Source: [Flavobacterium] thermophilum
Lineage (GTDB): Bacteria > Bacillota > Bacilli > Bacillales > Anoxybacillaceae
DNA length: 64,000 bases
Direction: 5' to 3'
Assembly: GCA_900450595.1 (NCBI GenBank)
Contig: UGGS01000002.1
Span: 744,001 to 808,000, forward strand
Positions 35,700 to 44,652 of this stretch are shown here, piece after piece (the first letter of the stretch is position 1; every line of letters begins with the position of its first letter). The translations under genes and the position numbers were made by a program. A model generated the notes under the pieces. That model was given only the letters and a program-made list of their open reading frames with translations, did no database searches and had not been told where the DNA came from.

Positions 35700-37204
35700 T
35701 TCCTTGAGTTTTTGTTTAATCGCTAAAAAGCTGGCTACTTCACAATCACCTTCTACTAAAACAACTCTTTTTGCGAAAAAAGCCTCCAACGTCGAAGTAT
35801 TGAAGTTTAACAACATCCTCATTCTTTTTCTTTTTTCTGATTTATTATCACCACTATAAATATCATAAGGCACCTGTATTGTTTCTGCAGTTCCATCACT
35901 TCTCTTTTTCAGTAACACAATTCCTTGGTGCCTGTCAGCTAAGTCGATGAAGTTTTCCGAATGTGATGTACAAATTACTTGAGCTAAAGGATGCTTTGAT
36001 ATTTGTACTAATGCATCACGCATTTTTCGCTGTAAATGTGGATGTAAATATATCTCTGGTTCCTCAATCAAAAATAAAAAACTTCTTCTCCATTCCCGAT
36101 TGTCTAACTCCTTATCAAGATCAGAACTTGTTAGTTGTTCTGCCATTAATTCTAATAATGATAAGATAAGCAGTCTTTGAACCCCATTGCCCTGTTCAGA
36201 AGGTTTAGTTAGTAAATTGTTGTACTTTAATGAAATGGACGAGTTTAAGTGGAGTTTCTCCATTACTTCCGGTACTTCAAAATCAACGTGTGCTTCAACC
36301 TCCATTATCCTTTTAAGTTTTTTACTTAACTTATCTTGAAGATTTCGAACCTCTCTATGCTTTGTATCTTCGTTAAAAATTAGCTTCAAGGAGTTTAAAG
36401 CATTTTTAAAATTTTCTATTTCTTCAGTGGAACTAAGATGCTGTTCAAACAAAGCAGACGCTATTAGATTGGCAGCTGACCTATTTTTATTTGCATCAGC
36501 CTCCTCGTTTATTAATTTAACTGCTGGAACATAAATCACTCTTGGCATTATGGATCTTATTTTTGAAGCAAATCCGTTCGGATTAGGAAACCATTTTGGC
36601 TCGCCTTCCGTAATAAGCGTATTATCATTTAAATAAACAAATTCTACAAATTCTTCTTTTTTATTTTTTGGAATAGTACCATTGTTTAATTTTTTATCCT
36701 CACAAAATTTTGTATAAAGTTGTTTTAGGCTAGGCGATACATTTTCAAATGCACTCCTATTCCATGTTTCTTCTTCATTTAACTCTGTAATGTGTCTGTT
36801 AGGAATAAACACTTCAAAAGGAACATCTGTATCCCTTAAATCAGGACCACTCCATATTCTCCTAATAATTAATTCATCATTATAAATATACGGCTTTATG
36901 TAAGGATGATTTTTATCTAAATCGTTTAATCCATTAAAAGTAATTTTCACTTCCATAAATTCATCTTCATTTGTCGGTTCTTTTTTAAAAGGAAATAAAT
37001 CAATTGAAGGAGTGCTTGGTAAATCTGTTTCTGGAAGAAATAACCTAAGGGCTTCCAAAATAGATGATTTTCCTATGTTGTTTTCACCTATTACAGTTAC
37101 AAAATCTGAGGATCCATTTTCATCGACTTCCGGTACTTTAATAATGCATTTTTTTTGATACCAATGTTTTTAAAATTTCTTATTACTATTTCCTTAATAC
37201 GCAT
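35700..37204 (-). pseudogene. OLD-family ATP-dependent nuclease, ATPase part
   Basis: An ABC/SMC-type ATPase of the OLD (overcoming lysogenization defect) family. Visible motifs are the start MRIKEIVIRNFKNIG, Walker A GENNIGKSS, Walker B LIEEPEIYLHPHLQ with the following signature-region helices, and the start of the TOPRIM domain (VVLVEGDCEVASF). It is broken three times: a one-base frameshift at an eight-A run near 37154, the 75-bp repeat array and the ISL3 insertion. Intact OLD proteins act in phage exclusion. No UvrD-like partner is adjacent, so a Gabija pair is not supported. Confidence 0.78.
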
Positions 37205-37303
37205 TGCATACCCCCCCACAATCTAATACCAAAAAAATTCTACATTTTATGCCAAAATCCTCCAAAAAAAATTAAATTATAAATTGCTACAGACAAAATA
37301 AAA

Positions 37304-37334
37304 GATGCTTGACTTTAAACGCCAAGCATCTCTT
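37304..37334 (-). terminator. Terminator of the ParB-like gene
   Basis: AGATGCTTG pairs with CAAGCATCT, followed by TTTTATTTTG on the minus strand. Confidence 0.75.
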
Positions 37335-37347
37335 ATTAAAATCCCAT

Positions 37348-38190
37348 TTAATTGATAAGATCGCTAAAATTTAGGTCATTGTTATAGGAGTCCGGATCGA
37401 ACGTAAATTTTAATATCAACTCCCCTTGAGACATTCTTTTCAATCTTCTTTCAATATCCAAATCCCATATATTTTCTAATGTTCCCCTGTAATCTAAAGC
37501 TTGTTGCAACATCTCCCATTGATCTTCTCTTCCTAAATCGTTAAAGTAATCCCTTTTTAGTAACCACTTTATTTTTTGCAACTTATCTGTCGTTAATCGG
37601 GCAGGGTGCCTTTTTGGTAATACTGCTCGCTGATATAACTTGTGTTTAAGCATTGAATGAATTGGCAATTTGCGAATTTTTTCTATGTTTATCAAACTTC
37701 CTTCATTTTCACGGGCTCTTTTGATTATGTCAAAAGGAATATCAGGATGAACAAAATAATTTTCAATCTCAGCTTGAGTAACTCCCAGCTTTCGGGCTAT
37801 CGTGGCAACCTTTACTCCGCTATTAACCATTTGATCAATCAACATATGTTTGTCTAACCACTTTGTTGTTTGATGATGGAACATCCTCCTTAGCAACTTA
37901 ATTCGTTGTTCTGTTTCATTCGAATATCGCTGAATAACGCAAAATATTCTTGTGCACCTTTTATGCTTTTCATTCATTTTTTTATATGCTAAGTATTCTG
38001 GAAACCCCGCGACTAACCAATATTTATCTTCTGTTCTATCCTTTTCAACAATAACATGGCTGCTTAACTGATCCCCTCCCTCTAATATTTTGACCATTTT
38101 CTCTACTGCTCTTTTTGAAACATTTTCAACGTATATGGGGACAATTTTATCTAATTCAATGGATTCCATCCAAATCCCATCAAGCTTCAT
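37348..38190 (-). CDS. ParB-like domain protein with HTH
   Basis: A 280-residue protein. The N-terminal 100 residues resemble a ParB/Srx fold (IELDKIVPIYVE ... VIVEKDRTEDKYWLVAGFPEYLAYK). A KorB-type helix-turn-helix follows (SGVKVATIARKLGVTQAEIENYF, about 125-150). GGGGAGGGG sets the ATG at 38190. No ParA is nearby, so plasmid-type partition is not supported; a regulator or defence component with the adjacent AlbA_2 gene is possible. The gene is A+T-rich. Confidence 0.7.
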   Translation of the reverse strand: MKLDGIWMESIELDKIVPIYVENVSKRAVEKMVKILEGGDQLSSHVIVEKDRTEDKYWLVAGFPEYLAYKKMNEKHKRCTRIFCVIQRYSNETEQRIKLLRRMFHHQTTKWLDKHMLIDQMVNSGVKVATIARKLGVTQAEIENYFVHPDIPFDIIKRARENEGSLINIEKIRKLPIHSMLKHKLYQRAVLPKRHPARLTTDKLQKIKWLLKRDYFNDLGREDQWEMLQQALDYRGTLENIWDLDIERRLKRMSQGELILKFTFDPDSYNNDLNFSDLIN

Positions 38191-38278
38191 TCGTACCCCT
38201 CCCCATCATATTTTGTAAAACTATATGAGAAGGGAAATTTGTCTAATAACAATAAACCAGCATTAGGAATCCAATATC

Positions 38279-40150
38279 CTAATGCTGGTTTGTAAAAAGA
38301 GATCGTGTCATATATGCTTGTTTCGGATGGTTTATTTGCTCTGGATATAGCGGTTCTAATTTCCCTTCCTTAAGCAATCGTGAAATGTACTTTTTGCGAA
38401 GAGGATCCATCTGCCTATTCAGTAATTGACTTAATTCTTTGAGCGTTAACGGCTTAATTGCACAAAGATTTAAAATGATCTCATCCATTTCGGAAGGATT
38501 TAATCTCTTTTTCTTCCTTGCTAATTCAGAAATATCCAATAGCACTTTTTCATGATCTTTTGTTTGTTCGTTTTCGTTAGGTCCGGAGTTAGCAGCGTTA
38601 GGTCCGGAGTTATTAACATTAGGTCCGGAGCTTATCCGATTATATCTGGAGTTCCCTATAGACTTTTGATGAAACATTTCCGTTAGCGTATATTTTGTAC
38701 CTCTTCCTTGTCCATTTGGTTCTAAATATCCTTTTTCCACCAGTCCGGATAATAATTTGCTTATTTCATCACTCTTTTTATCTGTCAGGCTTTGCAATCT
38801 CGTATTGGTCACATAATTTTCTTGATGTGCCGTCACTAAAATTAATACTTCATCATTGGTTAAAAACTTATAATGTTTCCCAAGAACTGCTTTTAGAAAA
38901 TCGACGCTTTCCTGCGGTAATAATGAAGTTGTTCGCAACGTAAGAATCGTGCGATCCGGCTGAAATTCTTCAATTAATTCTGGGGCAGTCCAATGTTGTT
39001 CTTTCCACGCCAAATGAATATTCTCAATCCCCGACCCTGCCCGTTCACCAAGTCCGATTAACATAAACATTTTAAAAATCGTTGGATTTCTCGGATCACT
39101 TATTCCACCTTTCAGTGCTTGTTGCAAAGGAATCCGAAGAACACCCGGGTTGGAAAATCGAAATAACATCTTTTCCTTTTCGATAACAATTCCGCGTCGC
39201 CCGTAGTAATCGGCATGAGCCAACGTATTGACTAAAGCCTCACGAAGAGCAGCGTGCACCCTTGTATCATCCTTGCGAAAAAGCCCCTCCATTTGAAAAG
39301 GAATGTTTAAATCATCCGTTAGTCTGCGGATCACTTTAAAATAAAAATCATACAAATTCCCCGACCAAGTGCCGTCGGAAGAAATAATCCGATCTGTCCA
39401 TCTCTCCCCCGGCACATCCGAACTCTTTTCCCGATATTCTAAGAAATACTGCGGTAAATACTCTGTAATGCTGCGCTCTTCCCCAAACATGAGCAACCCG
39501 GCTAATGTTAGCCCTTCCTCGTTGGTTTCGCGTAGCCTTCCCAAAGCTCCAATTTTATATAAAAAGTCCTTCAGTTCTAAACCATTCCAAGGATGATCTG
39601 GTTTCAAAGAAGAAAAGCGATTTCGATAACTTCTCACCGATTCCATATTCAAATCATTTAAACCGTAATTGGGAAGAACTTTGCTGTCTTGAGGAATTGG
39701 AGATTGATCCGCTATCATTCGCTGTACTTCTTCTTTTGTACATTTATAGTCTCCTTCATAATTGCGGCGATATGTACCTGTAAAAGGATTATGACCAATA
39801 TAAATTGGCTTGTCCTCACGTGAAGCTCTTGGAACATAAATTTTCACGATTTCTTTTCCGTCAACTTCAACAATTTCTACATTTCGATCCACTAAGATAT
39901 TTTTACTAATCCTTTGTGGATTATTAATTCCATCCCAAAAGTCTTTGACTAACTTTTTTGCATCAACATCGACTGGGAAAAACTCTTGTCCTTTTTGCTC
40001 GACCCCAAGCAAAATAATACCGCCATTTGTATTCGCAAAAGCAGAATACGTTTCCCAAACATCTTTCGGTAACCCGCCTTTGGCTGCTTTACATTCCAAT
40101 TCGGCATTTTCTCCATCGTCTATAATACGCAACAAATCCTTCGCATCCAT
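38279..40150 (-). CDS. AlbA_2 (Schlafen-like) domain ATP-binding protein
   Basis: A 623-residue protein of the RecG-related/AlbA_2 type. The N-terminal AlbA_2 domain is shown by ENAELECKAAKGGLPKDVW and SAFANTNGGIILLGVE; a GHKL-like ATPase region follows (ALREALVNTLAHADYYGRRG, FSNPGVLR, GLGERAGSGIENI). The C-terminal half has winged-helix regions and a linker with three 7-residue repeats (SGPNxxN). Such proteins are often regulators or defence-associated factors in mobile elements. It is the last intact gene before the right attachment site. Confidence 0.78.
   Translation of the reverse strand: MDAKDLLRIIDDGENAELECKAAKGGLPKDVWETYSAFANTNGGIILLGVEQKGQEFFPVDVDAKKLVKDFWDGINNPQRISKNILVDRNVEIVEVDGKEIVKIYVPRASREDKPIYIGHNPFTGTYRRNYEGDYKCTKEEVQRMIADQSPIPQDSKVLPNYGLNDLNMESVRSYRNRFSSLKPDHPWNGLELKDFLYKIGALGRLRETNEEGLTLAGLLMFGEERSITEYLPQYFLEYREKSSDVPGERWTDRIISSDGTWSGNLYDFYFKVIRRLTDDLNIPFQMEGLFRKDDTRVHAALREALVNTLAHADYYGRRGIVIEKEKMLFRFSNPGVLRIPLQQALKGGISDPRNPTIFKMFMLIGLGERAGSGIENIHLAWKEQHWTAPELIEEFQPDRTILTLRTTSLLPQESVDFLKAVLGKHYKFLTNDEVLILVTAHQENYVTNTRLQSLTDKKSDEISKLLSGLVEKGYLEPNGQGRGTKYTLTEMFHQKSIGNSRYNRISSGPNVNNSGPNAANSGPNENEQTKDHEKVLLDISELARKKKRLNPSEMDEIILNLCAIKPLTLKELSQLLNRQMDPLRKKYISRLLKEGKLEPLYPEQINHPKQAYMTRSLFTNQH
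38577..38639 (-). repeat. Three 21-bp in-frame repeats in the AlbA_2 gene
   Basis: TTAGGTCCGGAG recurs every 21 bp, encoding three SGPN-containing heptads in a linker between the ATPase and the C-terminal winged helix. Copy number could vary among strains. Confidence 0.75.
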
Positions 40151-40389
40151 TCCGCCATATATCCCCTTTAAATTTCTAATATTTACTACAAATTATTTGA
40201 CAACGAAAAGAAACAATCCTTTTAACATTTAACAAATTATACAATTTTCCATTTGTCAAAGAAATTTATGATTCACCAGGACAAAATGTATTACAAACGT
40301 TATTTTAGCATGATCACTAAACATTATCGAACCATACAGCAACCATGAATCAAATGAGCAATAATTAAAAATTGCAACATCAAACAAAT

Positions 40390-40424
40390 AAAAAAATCAC
40401 TTTCGTATACAAGTGATTTCTCAT
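40390..40424. terminator. Hairpin near the right end of the element
   Basis: AAATCACTT pairs with AAGTGATTT with A- and T-rich flanks. It is just inside the right attachment site, so it would end transcription of the truncated spoVR message on the minus strand. The preceding 240 bp (40151-40390) are A+T-rich and hold nothing else I can see. Confidence 0.6.
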
Positions 40425-40432
40425 TTACATAT

Positions 40433-41254
40433 TTAAGCTCCTTTGCGAAACGAAGCCCAGCCTTCGTTCATGATTTTTGTCTCTAGCTGCGGCCAAAAAT
40501 AGAGCATTTCCTCGCGCATCATCGTCAAAATGTCGCGCTGCCAGTCCTCCAGTTCACGGCTGTATTCTTCGATGAACAATAGCACATCTTTTTCCGGTTG
40601 CGGCGGAAACTTGCGCCGTTTTTTTCGCGGCGGCGTTTTCAGTTTGTTTCGCTCGTCAAGCGACCATAAATCGTCGTACGGCGTCGATGTTTTCGGAGGC
40701 TCCTCCTCTTCGTACACTTCCGTATCTTCCCACGTCCATGACAGCTTTGGCCGCAACAGCGACGGATCGATATGCTCCTGAATGGCTAAGACGGCATCCA
40801 GAAACTTTTCCACTTCCCATTTTCCGTATTGGTGCTCGTAATGTTTGATCCGCTCTGCTGTCGCCGCCATGCTCTCGACCATATCGCGCTTCGTGTTGCT
40901 GAAGCGGACGTTGTTTTTGAAAAAGTCGCTGTGGGCCAACACATGGGCGACAATTAGCTTATTTTGGATCAGTGTATTCGTATCGAGCAAAAATGCATAA
41001 CAAGGATCCGAGTTAATGACAAGTTCGTAAATTTTGCTTAATCCTAAGTCATAATGGAGCTTCATTTTGTAAAACTGTTTCCCGAAACTCCAGTGGGAAA
41101 ACCGCGTCGGCATCCCATAAGCGCCAAATGTATAAATAATGTCAGCCGGGCAAATCTCATAGCGCATCGGGTAAAAGTCCAACCCAAATCCTTCTGCGAT
41201 TTCTGTAATCTCCGCAATCGCTCGTTCCAGCTCTTTCAGCTCGTCCTGCCGCAT
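40433..41254 (-). CDS. spoVR: Stage V sporulation protein R, N-terminal part (gene split by element)
   Basis: First 273 codons of the split gene; the last seven (SFRKGA and stop) come from the element. It starts [20 protein letters not shown] behind AGGGGGGAGATGG, and contains the conserved [21 protein letters not shown] and [12 protein letters not shown] regions. The truncated product lacks the C-terminal half. A sigma-E-type promoter precedes it, so the fragment should be transcribed in the mother cell. Excision joins MNEGWA to TYWHQRI in frame. Confidence 0.93.
   Translation of the reverse strand: MRQDELKELERAIAEITEIAEGFGLDFYPMRYEICPADIIYTFGAYGMPTRFSHWSFGKQFYKMKLHYDLGLSKIYELVINSDPCYAFLLDTNTLIQNKLIVAHVLAHSDFFKNNVRFSNTKRDMVESMAATAERIKHYEHQYGKWEVEKFLDAVLAIQEHIDPSLLRPKLSWTWEDTEVYEEEEPPKTSTPYDDLWSLDERNKLKTPPRKKRRKFPPQPEKDVLLFIEEYSRELEDWQRDILTMMREEMLYFWPQLETKIMNEGWASFRKGA
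40435..40468. other. Right attachment site (att) of the spoVR element
   Basis: AAGCTCCTTTGCGAAACGAA lies inside the element, followed by the core GCCCAGCCTTCGTT. The inner arm mirrors the left end with 19 of 20 matches. Confidence 0.85.
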
Positions 41255-41284
41255 CCATCTCCCCCCTCTTTTTCCTCTTATCAC

Positions 41285-41313
41285 AATGTATGAGGGAAAC
41301 GGCGTTTTGATAC
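41285..41313 (-). promoter_or_regulatory. Sigma-E promoter of spoVR
   Basis: On the minus strand CATACATT (41285-41292) is a perfect sigma-E -10. Fourteen bases upstream is GTATCAA, a weak -35. spoVR is a sigma-E regulon gene in Bacillus subtilis. Confidence 0.6.
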
Positions 41314-41370
41314 GTTCCATCGTTTGGCATGAACGCGCAGCGCCCCATTTTCATTTGTGGACCGTTGGCT

Positions 41371-41376
41371 TATAAT
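41371..41376 (+). promoter_or_regulatory. -10 box upstream of the DedA gene
   Basis: A perfect TATAAT; the -35 region is poor. Transcription would start near 41383, downstream of the first in-frame ATG (41329), so translation must begin later, at the TTG at 41416. Confidence 0.5.
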
Positions 41377-41415
41377 GGTCATATACAAGAAATCGCGGCA
41401 AAGCGTGGTGGTCAT

Positions 41416-42021
41416 TTGCAGCACTATTTGCATTATCTTATCGAACACTTCGGCTACATCGGCATTATGGTTTCGCTCATGCTCGGCATCGTCGGATTGC
41501 CGATTCCAGATGAATTGCTGTTGACGTATGCCGGCTATCGCGTCTCAACCGGCGCCTTTTCGTATCCGCTCGCCTTTCTCGCCTGTTGGTTCGGGGCGAT
41601 CGCAGGCATTTCACTCAGTTATATCCTTGGCATCACATTAGGGCTGCCGTTTTTGCATAAATTCGGTGCCAAATTCCATCTAACCGAGAAACGGCTCGAG
41701 CAAACGAAAGCGCTATTCTCGAAGTGCGGCCCGGCGGTATTATTCATTTGCTATTTCATCCCAGGCGTTCGGCATCTCGCCGCCTTTTGGGCCGGCACAA
41801 ACGCCTACCGTTTGAGAAAGTTTGCCTTGTTTGCCTACAGCGGGGCGATGGTGTGGGTCGCCGTCTTTTTAACGATCGGCGCCTATTTCGAAAGCCGCTG
41901 GATGGCCGTCAAGCAGTCCATCCACGCCTACCGTCCGTTCTTATTTCCCATCTTTTTGGCCGCTCTTGGCTTCGCCATCCTTTATTGGTACATGCAACAA
42001 AAGCGGAAAACACCGGTGTAA
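41416..42021 (+). CDS. DedA family membrane protein
   Basis: A 201-residue DedA/VTT-superfamily protein, a family including undecaprenyl-phosphate and lipid flippases. It opens with the TTG codon of LQHYLHYLIEHFGYIGI and carries the conserved GLPIPDELLLTYAG and CYFIPGVRHLAAFWAG blocks, the latter with the family Arg. The TTG start fits the family length and lies after the TATAAT box; the ribosome binding site (GTGGTGG) is weak. Monocistronic, with its own terminator. Confidence 0.87.
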   Translation: MQHYLHYLIEHFGYIGIMVSLMLGIVGLPIPDELLLTYAGYRVSTGAFSYPLAFLACWFGAIAGISLSYILGITLGLPFLHKFGAKFHLTEKRLEQTKALFSKCGPAVLFICYFIPGVRHLAAFWAGTNAYRLRKFALFAYSGAMVWVAVFLTIGAYFESRWMAVKQSIHAYRPFLFPIFLAALGFAILYWYMQQKRKTPV

Positions 42022-42035
42022 TCCCGGTGTTTTCC
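42005..42035 (+). terminator. Terminator of the DedA gene
   Basis: GGAAAACACCGG pairs with CCGGTGTTTTCC around a 7-base loop; it overlaps the 3' end of the gene and is followed by ATTTCTC. Confidence 0.7.
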
Positions 42036-42050
42036 ATTTCTCGATGCACG

Positions 42051-42293
42051 CTATACGTTCTCGCGCGGGCCGCGGTGATACGTTTCTGTCAGCAATCCCA
42101 TAAACAAACCGAATCCAAACATCACCATCGAGGCCCCGATAATGCCGAGACTGATGATCGTCAAGAAATAGTCTTTGTTGTAAGCGCTTGCGATAAAACT
42201 AAGCAAAAACAGTACGACTCCGACAATCAATCCCACTGACGCCATCCATTTGCACATGTTGATCATTTCTTGCCCTTCGTGCCGTTTGTTCAT
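42051..42293 (-). CDS. Small two-helix membrane protein, function unknown
   Basis: An 80-residue protein, MNKRHEGQEMINMCKWMASV at the start, with two hydrophobic helices (about 18-38 and 45-68) and a charged C-terminus. AAGGGG nine bases before the ATG at 42293 decides this start over two upstream ATGs. I do not recognise a family. Confidence 0.6.
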   Translation of the reverse strand: MNKRHEGQEMINMCKWMASVGLIVGVVLFLLSFIASAYNKDYFLTIISLGIIGASMVMFGFGLFMGLLTETYHRGPRENV

Positions 42294-42479
42294 TCTCATC
42301 ATCCCCTTATTTTGAGGATACTACCCTTGTCACAAAATTGCAACATTTATTTTTCCTTTTTCGTTTTCATTTCGGTTATAATTTATATTTTGCCTTCTGT
42401 CGCAACATTTACAGGGCAACAAAACGCCTTCCCGTCATACACTAACAATGACTCCTTCTTGACAAAGGAGGCATGCCGC

Positions 42480-42737
42480 TTGAACACCGTCGACTATGAT
42501 AAGGCGCTCTATTACACGCATCGCTCCGAATGGGACAATTTGCTCATTTTAATGGTGCGTACGCCTGATGATATTCTGTCAAAAAAAATTGAAAAGTTTC
42601 TCCACGCTTATAATTTTGAGCATGACTACTCCGTCATCCAGGAGCGGTTGCACGCCTTGCTTCGCTATATTGACCATGCACTTGAAGTGAGCGAACAAAA
42701 AACGGGAGTCGAACAGTACGCATATTTCTATTCGTAA
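42480..42737 (+). CDS. yhdB: YhdB-like protein
   Basis: An 85-residue soluble protein starting NTVDYDKALYYTHRSEWDNL after its TTG codon. It resembles Bacillus YhdB, which also lies near spoVR. An AAAGGAGG site eight bases before the TTG at 42480 sets the start. Function unknown. Confidence 0.65.
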   Translation: MNTVDYDKALYYTHRSEWDNLLILMVRTPDDILSKKIEKFLHAYNFEHDYSVIQERLHALLRYIDHALEVSEQKTGVEQYAYFYS

Positions 42738-42744
42738 AAACAAC

Positions 42745-42780
42745 GGGGAATGGGTTCAACCCACTCCCCGCTGTTCTCTC
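42745..42780. terminator. Bidirectional terminator between yhdB and pgcA
   Basis: CGGGGAGTGGGTT and its near-complement form a stem with a 2-base loop between the two convergent genes. Confidence 0.65.
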
Positions 42781-44536
42781 ATTGAATGTACGAAGGCGAA
42801 ACGGCTCGCAGCACATCGTGCACCCGTTGCATGACCGCGTCGGAAAGACGCGCCAATTTTTCCTCGCTGTCTTGCAACGAAATCCCCTTCACGCCGAAGT
42901 ATGCCTTCATTTTCGGCTCCGTCCCTGATGGACGCAGACAAAACCACGAGCCATCCTCCAAGATATACTTGAGCACATTGGATGTCGGCAAATCAATGGC
43001 CGTTTTTTCGCCGGTCAACGTGTTCGTCCGCTCTTTCGTTTTGTAATCCTCAATCACCGTCACCTTTTTCCCCGCGGCCTCCACCGGCGGCTGTTGGCGG
43101 AACGACGCTAAAATCGCGGCAATCGCCTCTGCTCCTTCTTTGCCTTTCAGCGTGAGCGATCGTTGTCCCTCGCGATAATAGCCGTACTGGTCAAACAATT
43201 GCAAGAGCGCCTCATACAACGATAGCCCTTGCTTTTTATAAAACGCGCACACTTCCGCCGCGAGGACAGCCGCCTGCACGGCATCTTTGTCGCGGACAAA
43301 ACCGCCGATCAGATACCCATAGCTTTCCTCATATCCGAACTGGAACGCATATTGCCCTGTTTGTTCGTATTCCTTCATTTTTTCGCCGATGAATTTGAAA
43401 CCGGTCAACGTATCGACCGTCTCAAGACCAAACGATTGGGCGATCGCCCGACCAAATTCAGACGTCACGATCGTTTTTAAGACAACACCATTTTCCGGCA
43501 GAGTGCCTTGAGCTTTTCGTTGCGACAGCAAATAGTGGAGCAACAAGCCGCCGGTTTGATTGCCGGTCAGCACGACATAGTTTCCCTTGTCATTTGTAAC
43601 CGCCACTCCCATCCGGTCGGCATCCGGGTCAGTGGCGATCAACAGATCGGCGTTCACTTGCTTGCCCAACTCCATCGCCATAGCGAAGGCAGCGTGTTCT
43701 TCCGGATTGGGCGAGGCGACCGTCGAGAAATTCGGATCCGGCAGCTCCTGCTCTTTGACGACAAAGACGTTTTGGTAGCCGAGCTCAGCGAGCGCGCGGC
43801 GCACCGGTTTGTTTGACGTGCCGTGAAGCGGCGTAAACACGATATTGATCGCCGCTTCCCGAGCGAGCTCCGGATGGATGGAAATCGTTTTGACCGCATG
43901 GATATAAGCATCATCGACTTCGCTTCCGATGATGCGAATAAGGCCTTTTTCTCTTAACGTTTCCTCATCTTCCACATGAATGGCGAGCTCATTTTCGACT
44001 TCATTGACATAGCGGATCACTTGGTCGGCGACAGCAGGCGGCAGCTGTCCCCCGTCCTCTCCATACACTTTATAGCCGTTATATTCGGGCGGATTATGGC
44101 TAGCGGTGATGACAATGCCGGCAAACGCCCGCAAATAGCGAACAGCAAACGACAGTTCCGGCGTTGGACGCAATTCATCAAACACGTATGTTTGAATGCC
44201 GTTCGTAGCCAACGTTTTCGCTGCCTCCATCGCAAATTCCGGCGACTTATGCCGGGAGTCATAGGCAATGACGACCCCGCGTTGCTTCGCCTCATCCCCA
44301 AACGATTGTATGTATCGCGCCAATCCTTCCGACGCTTTTCGCACCGTATACATGTTCATTCGGTTCGTTCCCGGTCCAATCTCACCGCGCATGCCGCCGG
44401 TGCCGAATTCGAGATTTTTGTAAAAGCAATCCTCCAGCCATCGTTCATCATGGCGGCGTTGTTCCAACAACCGCTTCAATTCCGGATCGAGCTGCGGCTC
44501 ACGCAGCCATTGTTCGTATTTTTGTCTCCACTCCAT
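42779..44536 (-). CDS. pgcA: Phosphoglucomutase / phosphomannomutase
   Basis: A 585-residue alpha-D-phosphohexomutase that interconverts glucose-1- and glucose-6-phosphate for UDP-glucose and cell-envelope polymer synthesis. The phosphoserine loop is seen in [15 protein letters not shown], the Mg2+ loop in [11 protein letters not shown], the sugar-binding loop in GYEESYGYL and the phosphate-binding loop in [25 protein letters not shown] sets the ATG at 44536. Single-gene unit. Confidence 0.93.
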   Translation of the reverse strand: MEWRQKYEQWLREPQLDPELKRLLEQRRHDERWLEDCFYKNLEFGTGGMRGEIGPGTNRMNMYTVRKASEGLARYIQSFGDEAKQRGVVIAYDSRHKSPEFAMEAAKTLATNGIQTYVFDELRPTPELSFAVRYLRAFAGIVITASHNPPEYNGYKVYGEDGGQLPPAVADQVIRYVNEVENELAIHVEDEETLREKGLIRIIGSEVDDAYIHAVKTISIHPELAREAAINIVFTPLHGTSNKPVRRALAELGYQNVFVVKEQELPDPNFSTVASPNPEEHAAFAMAMELGKQVNADLLIATDPDADRMGVAVTNDKGNYVVLTGNQTGGLLLHYLLSQRKAQGTLPENGVVLKTIVTSEFGRAIAQSFGLETVDTLTGFKFIGEKMKEYEQTGQYAFQFGYEESYGYLIGGFVRDKDAVQAAVLAAEVCAFYKKQGLSLYEALLQLFDQYGYYREGQRSLTLKGKEGAEAIAAILASFRQQPPVEAAGKKVTVIEDYKTKERTNTLTGEKTAIDLPTSNVLKYILEDGSWFCLRPSGTEPKMKAYFGVKGISLQDSEEKLARLSDAVMQRVHDVLRAVSPSYIQ

Positions 44537-44652
44537 CGCTGTTCCCCCTTGATTTTCATTTTCCCTGTTTATGTATTCGCTCCCATCATACAATATACCT
44601 GCCAAAAGAAAAAGGATGCCCTGGAAAAAATGTGGGCATCCTTTTTCCCCCA

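Larger units (their letters stand above)
10701..40454. mobile_element. spoVR-intervening integrative element (about 29.75 kb)
   Basis: An integrated element bounded by direct copies of the 14-bp core GCCCAGCCTTCGTT (10701-10714 and 40455-40468). It carries SIR2-HerA defence genes, three large serine recombinases (two broken), an XRE regulator, RecJ-like, OLD, ParB-like and AlbA_2 genes, and eight insertion sequences. No phage structural genes are visible. The non-IS genes are clearly richer in A+T than the flanking host genes, which supports horizontal origin. The layout matches sporulation-gene intervening elements such as skin in sigK; similar spoVR elements have, from memory, been reported in Parageobacillus. 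Confidence 0.9.

Noticed and set aside
35559..37204. Gabija (GajA) assignment for the OLD-like gene
   Set aside because: GajA requires an adjacent UvrD-like GajB; the neighbours are a ParB-like gene and an IS66 element.
37348..38190. Plasmid partition locus
   Set aside because: The ParB-like gene has no ParA next to it and no parS-type sequence was recognised near it.
10701..40454. Intact prophage
   Set aside because: No capsid, portal, terminase, tail or lysis genes are visible; the recombinases and defence genes fit a non-phage or heavily reduced element.
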